Shown here: positions 62,088 to 64,000 of the stretch, in pieces
Position numbering within the stretch: the first letter of the stretch is position 1
Layout of the letters: every line of letters starts with the position of its first letter
From: Dysgonomonas mossii DSM 22836
GTDB lineage: Bacteria; Bacteroidota; Bacteroidia; Bacteroidales; Dysgonomonadaceae
Assembly (NCBI RefSeq): GCF_000213575.1
Contig: NZ_GL892008.1
Location: forward strand, 5,584 to 69,583
Direction: 5' to 3'
DNA length: 64,000 nt
Made by a program: the position numbers and the translations under genes
The notes under the pieces: generated by a model
Seen by the model: only the letters and a program-made list of their open reading frames with translations
Database searches by the model: none
What the model was told of the DNA's origin: nothing

Positions 62088-63995
62088 TTACTTAGGGCCA
62101 TCTCCAAAGTTTGGAGCGCCTTTATCTTGCCATACACGTTCGCTGTTTAGCAACGATGTAGAGATACTTGTTCCTGTAGTAAATCCTTGAGCTTCGTAAG
62201 CAGCTTTTGATTTGTTGTACATAAGATCTGTAACAGACGGTGTAGCTATTTCGAAACGTCGTGGTATTTCTGTAGCTTTCGGTTCTGAGAAATCTACCCA
62301 TTTGAACAATGAGCTATTTCTTGCAGGTATACCCGAGCGACGCACTACGCTAAACTGATCAGAAGGGAAGAATGTAAGGTGAAGAATCTCCTGTATATAA
62401 ACTTTTTCAAGTTTTTCTGCAGTTGTTCCTTCCAGCTTAACTCCAGCATTAGCCATCATCGCATCAATTTCTCCACTTTGTAGATCAATTACCTTTTCAT
62501 TAGGGTCATAACCATAAGTTGTACCATAATATGGAATCTTATTCAATGAAGCCAAACGGTTATATTCTTCTACCGAAGCTCTAACTCCTTTATTGTAATA
62601 TACTTCAGCCGATTGAGGCAAATCAGCACCCAACAAAGCAAACTCAGCCAAGTAAAGGTTCACCTCTGCAGTAGACATGTACATTCCGTACCAAGGATTA
62701 TCATTCGTATCAGTTGGAGGTGTGTCTCCAGGAGCTACCGGAATAGTATAATCTACTCGTCCTCTTACCATTTCCTCATTATACTGAGCAACAGCATTAT
62801 ATGTATATTGAGTACCGCTCGCAGAAGTTAATGTATATGGAGTTGTTTTGAAATAACCATCATAAGCACTATTCTGATTTGCATCTAATACTACCGGCAA
62901 TCCATAGTAACGTACCCATGGTTCACCCAGACCTTTCCATTTAGAGAATTTCTTCTTACCATCCACTGTAGTATATTCTACATTGGCTGCTATAAAATTA
63001 GGAAGGTCTTTGCCCTGATCGAAGAATGCCTGTACAACTTTAGAATTGTAACCATTTTTCTTATAGAAGAAACGAACACGAGGGTCTTGGTTAGAAAGCA
63101 TAAAGTCTAAAACGGTTGCCGAAGGACATAAAGAACTACCAAACACCCCATTACCGAAGTGGTATACAAAATCTTTATCATTGTCAGAAATAGCAGTTGT
63201 ACCCTTGTTTAGAATAAAGTTATCACCTGATCCATCAAGTACACCCACCGGGCTTTTAGCTACAGAAGCAGCAATTTCGAGTGCTTTTGCTTTGTTTTGA
63301 GACAATAAGCGAACAGCTATTTTCAAACGTAGAGAGTTTGCCAATTTAGCCCATTTAGCAGCATCACCACTATAGATAAGGTCCTGTTGGCTAAACAATT
63401 TGTTTCTATTCTTTGTAATATCCTGATCGGCAAATGTAGCCATATTTTCCTCCAACTGAGTCAACCAAAGATTATATAAATCTTCTACTTTATCATAATC
63501 AGGAGTAAGGATAATAGGATCTGAATAACGAGCCTTCACAGCATCTTTATAAGGCATATCTCCGTACATATCGGTATCGAATATACCCATATAGATAGTA
63601 AGAACATTCAAAGCAGCCACATGTTGTTTGTAAGTAGCAGCTTCTGTTTCTGATTTTTTAGAAAGAATATATTCTACATCGCGAAGATATTTCAAAACTC
63701 TATATGCCATCTGACCTTGATCTCCAGTAGCTGTAGTCAGATGATAGTTAGAAGAAAATCCTCCGGAAGCAGCACCCAATTGAGCCCACTTAACCATCAT
63801 AGGAGCATTATAGAACCATAAAAGATACCCCGAAGGTTCAAATTTACGTATTCCTTCTGTCAACAAAAAGTTAACATCACCTTGAGCCACCGTTTGAGGG
63901 TCTGTATTGATTGTAGCAAAATCATCTCTACACCCTGATGTAACAAAGGATAAGGCGGCTATAGCTGAAATAAATATAATAGATTTAAATTTCAT
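62088..63995 (-). CDS. SusD/RagB-like outer-membrane lipoprotein, second locus
   Basis: 635 residues, complete. Lipobox MKFKSIIFISAIAALSFVTSGC followed by RDDFATINTDPQTVAQGDVN, the typical SusD-like_2 start. Helical core with LRDVEYILSKKSETEAATYK and LTIYMGIFDTDMYGDMPYKD, then AKLANSLRLKIAVRLLSQNK and the C-terminal FFPSDQFSVVRRSGIPAR. Binds substrate at the cell surface with a SusC partner, which should be encoded just to the right of the window because SusC normally precedes SusD. The ATG lies only 5 bp from the window edge. Unrelated in sequence detail to the SusD gene at 22.4 kb. Confidence 0.95.
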   Translation of the reverse strand: MKFKSIIFISAIAALSFVTSGCRDDFATINTDPQTVAQGDVNFLLTEGIRKFEPSGYLLWFYNAPMMVKWAQLGAASGGFSSNYHLTTATGDQGQMAYRVLKYLRDVEYILSKKSETEAATYKQHVAALNVLTIYMGIFDTDMYGDMPYKDAVKARYSDPIILTPDYDKVEDLYNLWLTQLEENMATFADQDITKNRNKLFSQQDLIYSGDAAKWAKLANSLRLKIAVRLLSQNKAKALEIAASVAKSPVGVLDGSGDNFILNKGTTAISDNDKDFVYHFGNGVFGSSLCPSATVLDFMLSNQDPRVRFFYKKNGYNSKVVQAFFDQGKDLPNFIAANVEYTTVDGKKKFSKWKGLGEPWVRYYGLPVVLDANQNSAYDGYFKTTPYTLTSASGTQYTYNAVAQYNEEMVRGRVDYTIPVAPGDTPPTDTNDNPWYGMYMSTAEVNLYLAEFALLGADLPQSAEVYYNKGVRASVEEYNRLASLNKIPYYGTTYGYDPNEKVIDLQSGEIDAMMANAGVKLEGTTAEKLEKVYIQEILHLTFFPSDQFSVVRRSGIPARNSSLFKWVDFSEPKATEIPRRFEIATPSVTDLMYNKSKAAYEAQGFTTGTSISTSLLNSERVWQDKGAPNFGDGPK

Positions 63996-64000
63996 ATCTG

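Overview
The window reads as chromosomal DNA of a Bacteroidales member, most like Dysgonomonas/Dysgonomonadaceae. Signs are two SusD-type lipoproteins, one with a SusC receptor and a FecI/FecR-type sigma and anti-sigma pair, promoters of the Bacteroidetes form (TTG, about 20 bp, TAnnTTTG), many SPII lipoproteins, an Mrp protein without the usual CxxC, and moderately AT-rich DNA. The genus is inferred; no rRNA gene is present.

Layout. (1) 1-3.9 kb is a prophage-like or mobile segment next to tRNA-Arg(CCG). It holds an octapeptide-repeat protein running off the left edge, a tRNA with an irregular anticodon arm, a series of tiny genes, a small HTH protein and a LexA-like S24 repressor. The same operator sequence occurs at the repressor gene and at the leftward operon. 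(2) 4.1-10.5 kb holds an EamA transporter and the translation cluster thrS...infC-rpmI-rplT. This cluster is interrupted by a lipocalin-sized secreted protein gene and by a one-gene cassette flanked by two copies of the thrS 3' end. (3) 11.1-14.9 kb has secreted or surface proteins and a small membrane protein. (4) 22.1-14.9 kb (minus strand) runs ruvX, def, two polysaccharide export lipoproteins, a Wzc-type tyrosine kinase and a TPR protein. (5) 29.2-22.4 kb (minus) is a regulated SusCD uptake locus: sigma, FecR, SusC, SusD. (6) 29.5-36 kb has an ABC exporter, trmB, mrp, an NTF2-like protein, an AraC regulator and an omega-amidase-like nitrilase. (7) 36-46 kb has a membrane pyrophosphatase, an orphan AT-rich lipoprotein, an AhpD-like protein, a baeRF-type protein, class I fumarase, a secreted protein and purN. 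(8) 46.2-54.9 kb has acpP-fabF-rnc, a beta-helix carbohydrate-binding lipoprotein, folD, an RsiV-like lipoprotein with rsmG, and an Rrf2 regulator with its NAD(P)H-binding partner. (9) 55-62 kb has ada, a small Met/His-containing protein, a metallo-beta-lactamase-fold hydrolase with gcvP, an HMA/NlpE pair and a secreted protein. (10) The right edge holds a second SusD-like gene whose SusC partner would lie beyond the window.

Most of the window is ordinary housekeeping and envelope biology. The observations most worth checking are the thrS 3'-end replacement cassette, the shared repressor operators and irregular tRNA in the mobile segment, the paired Rrf2 operators, the terminator embedded in purN, and a REP-like inverted repeat that supplies the ada stop codon. 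I did not find a clearly new defence or anti-phage system.
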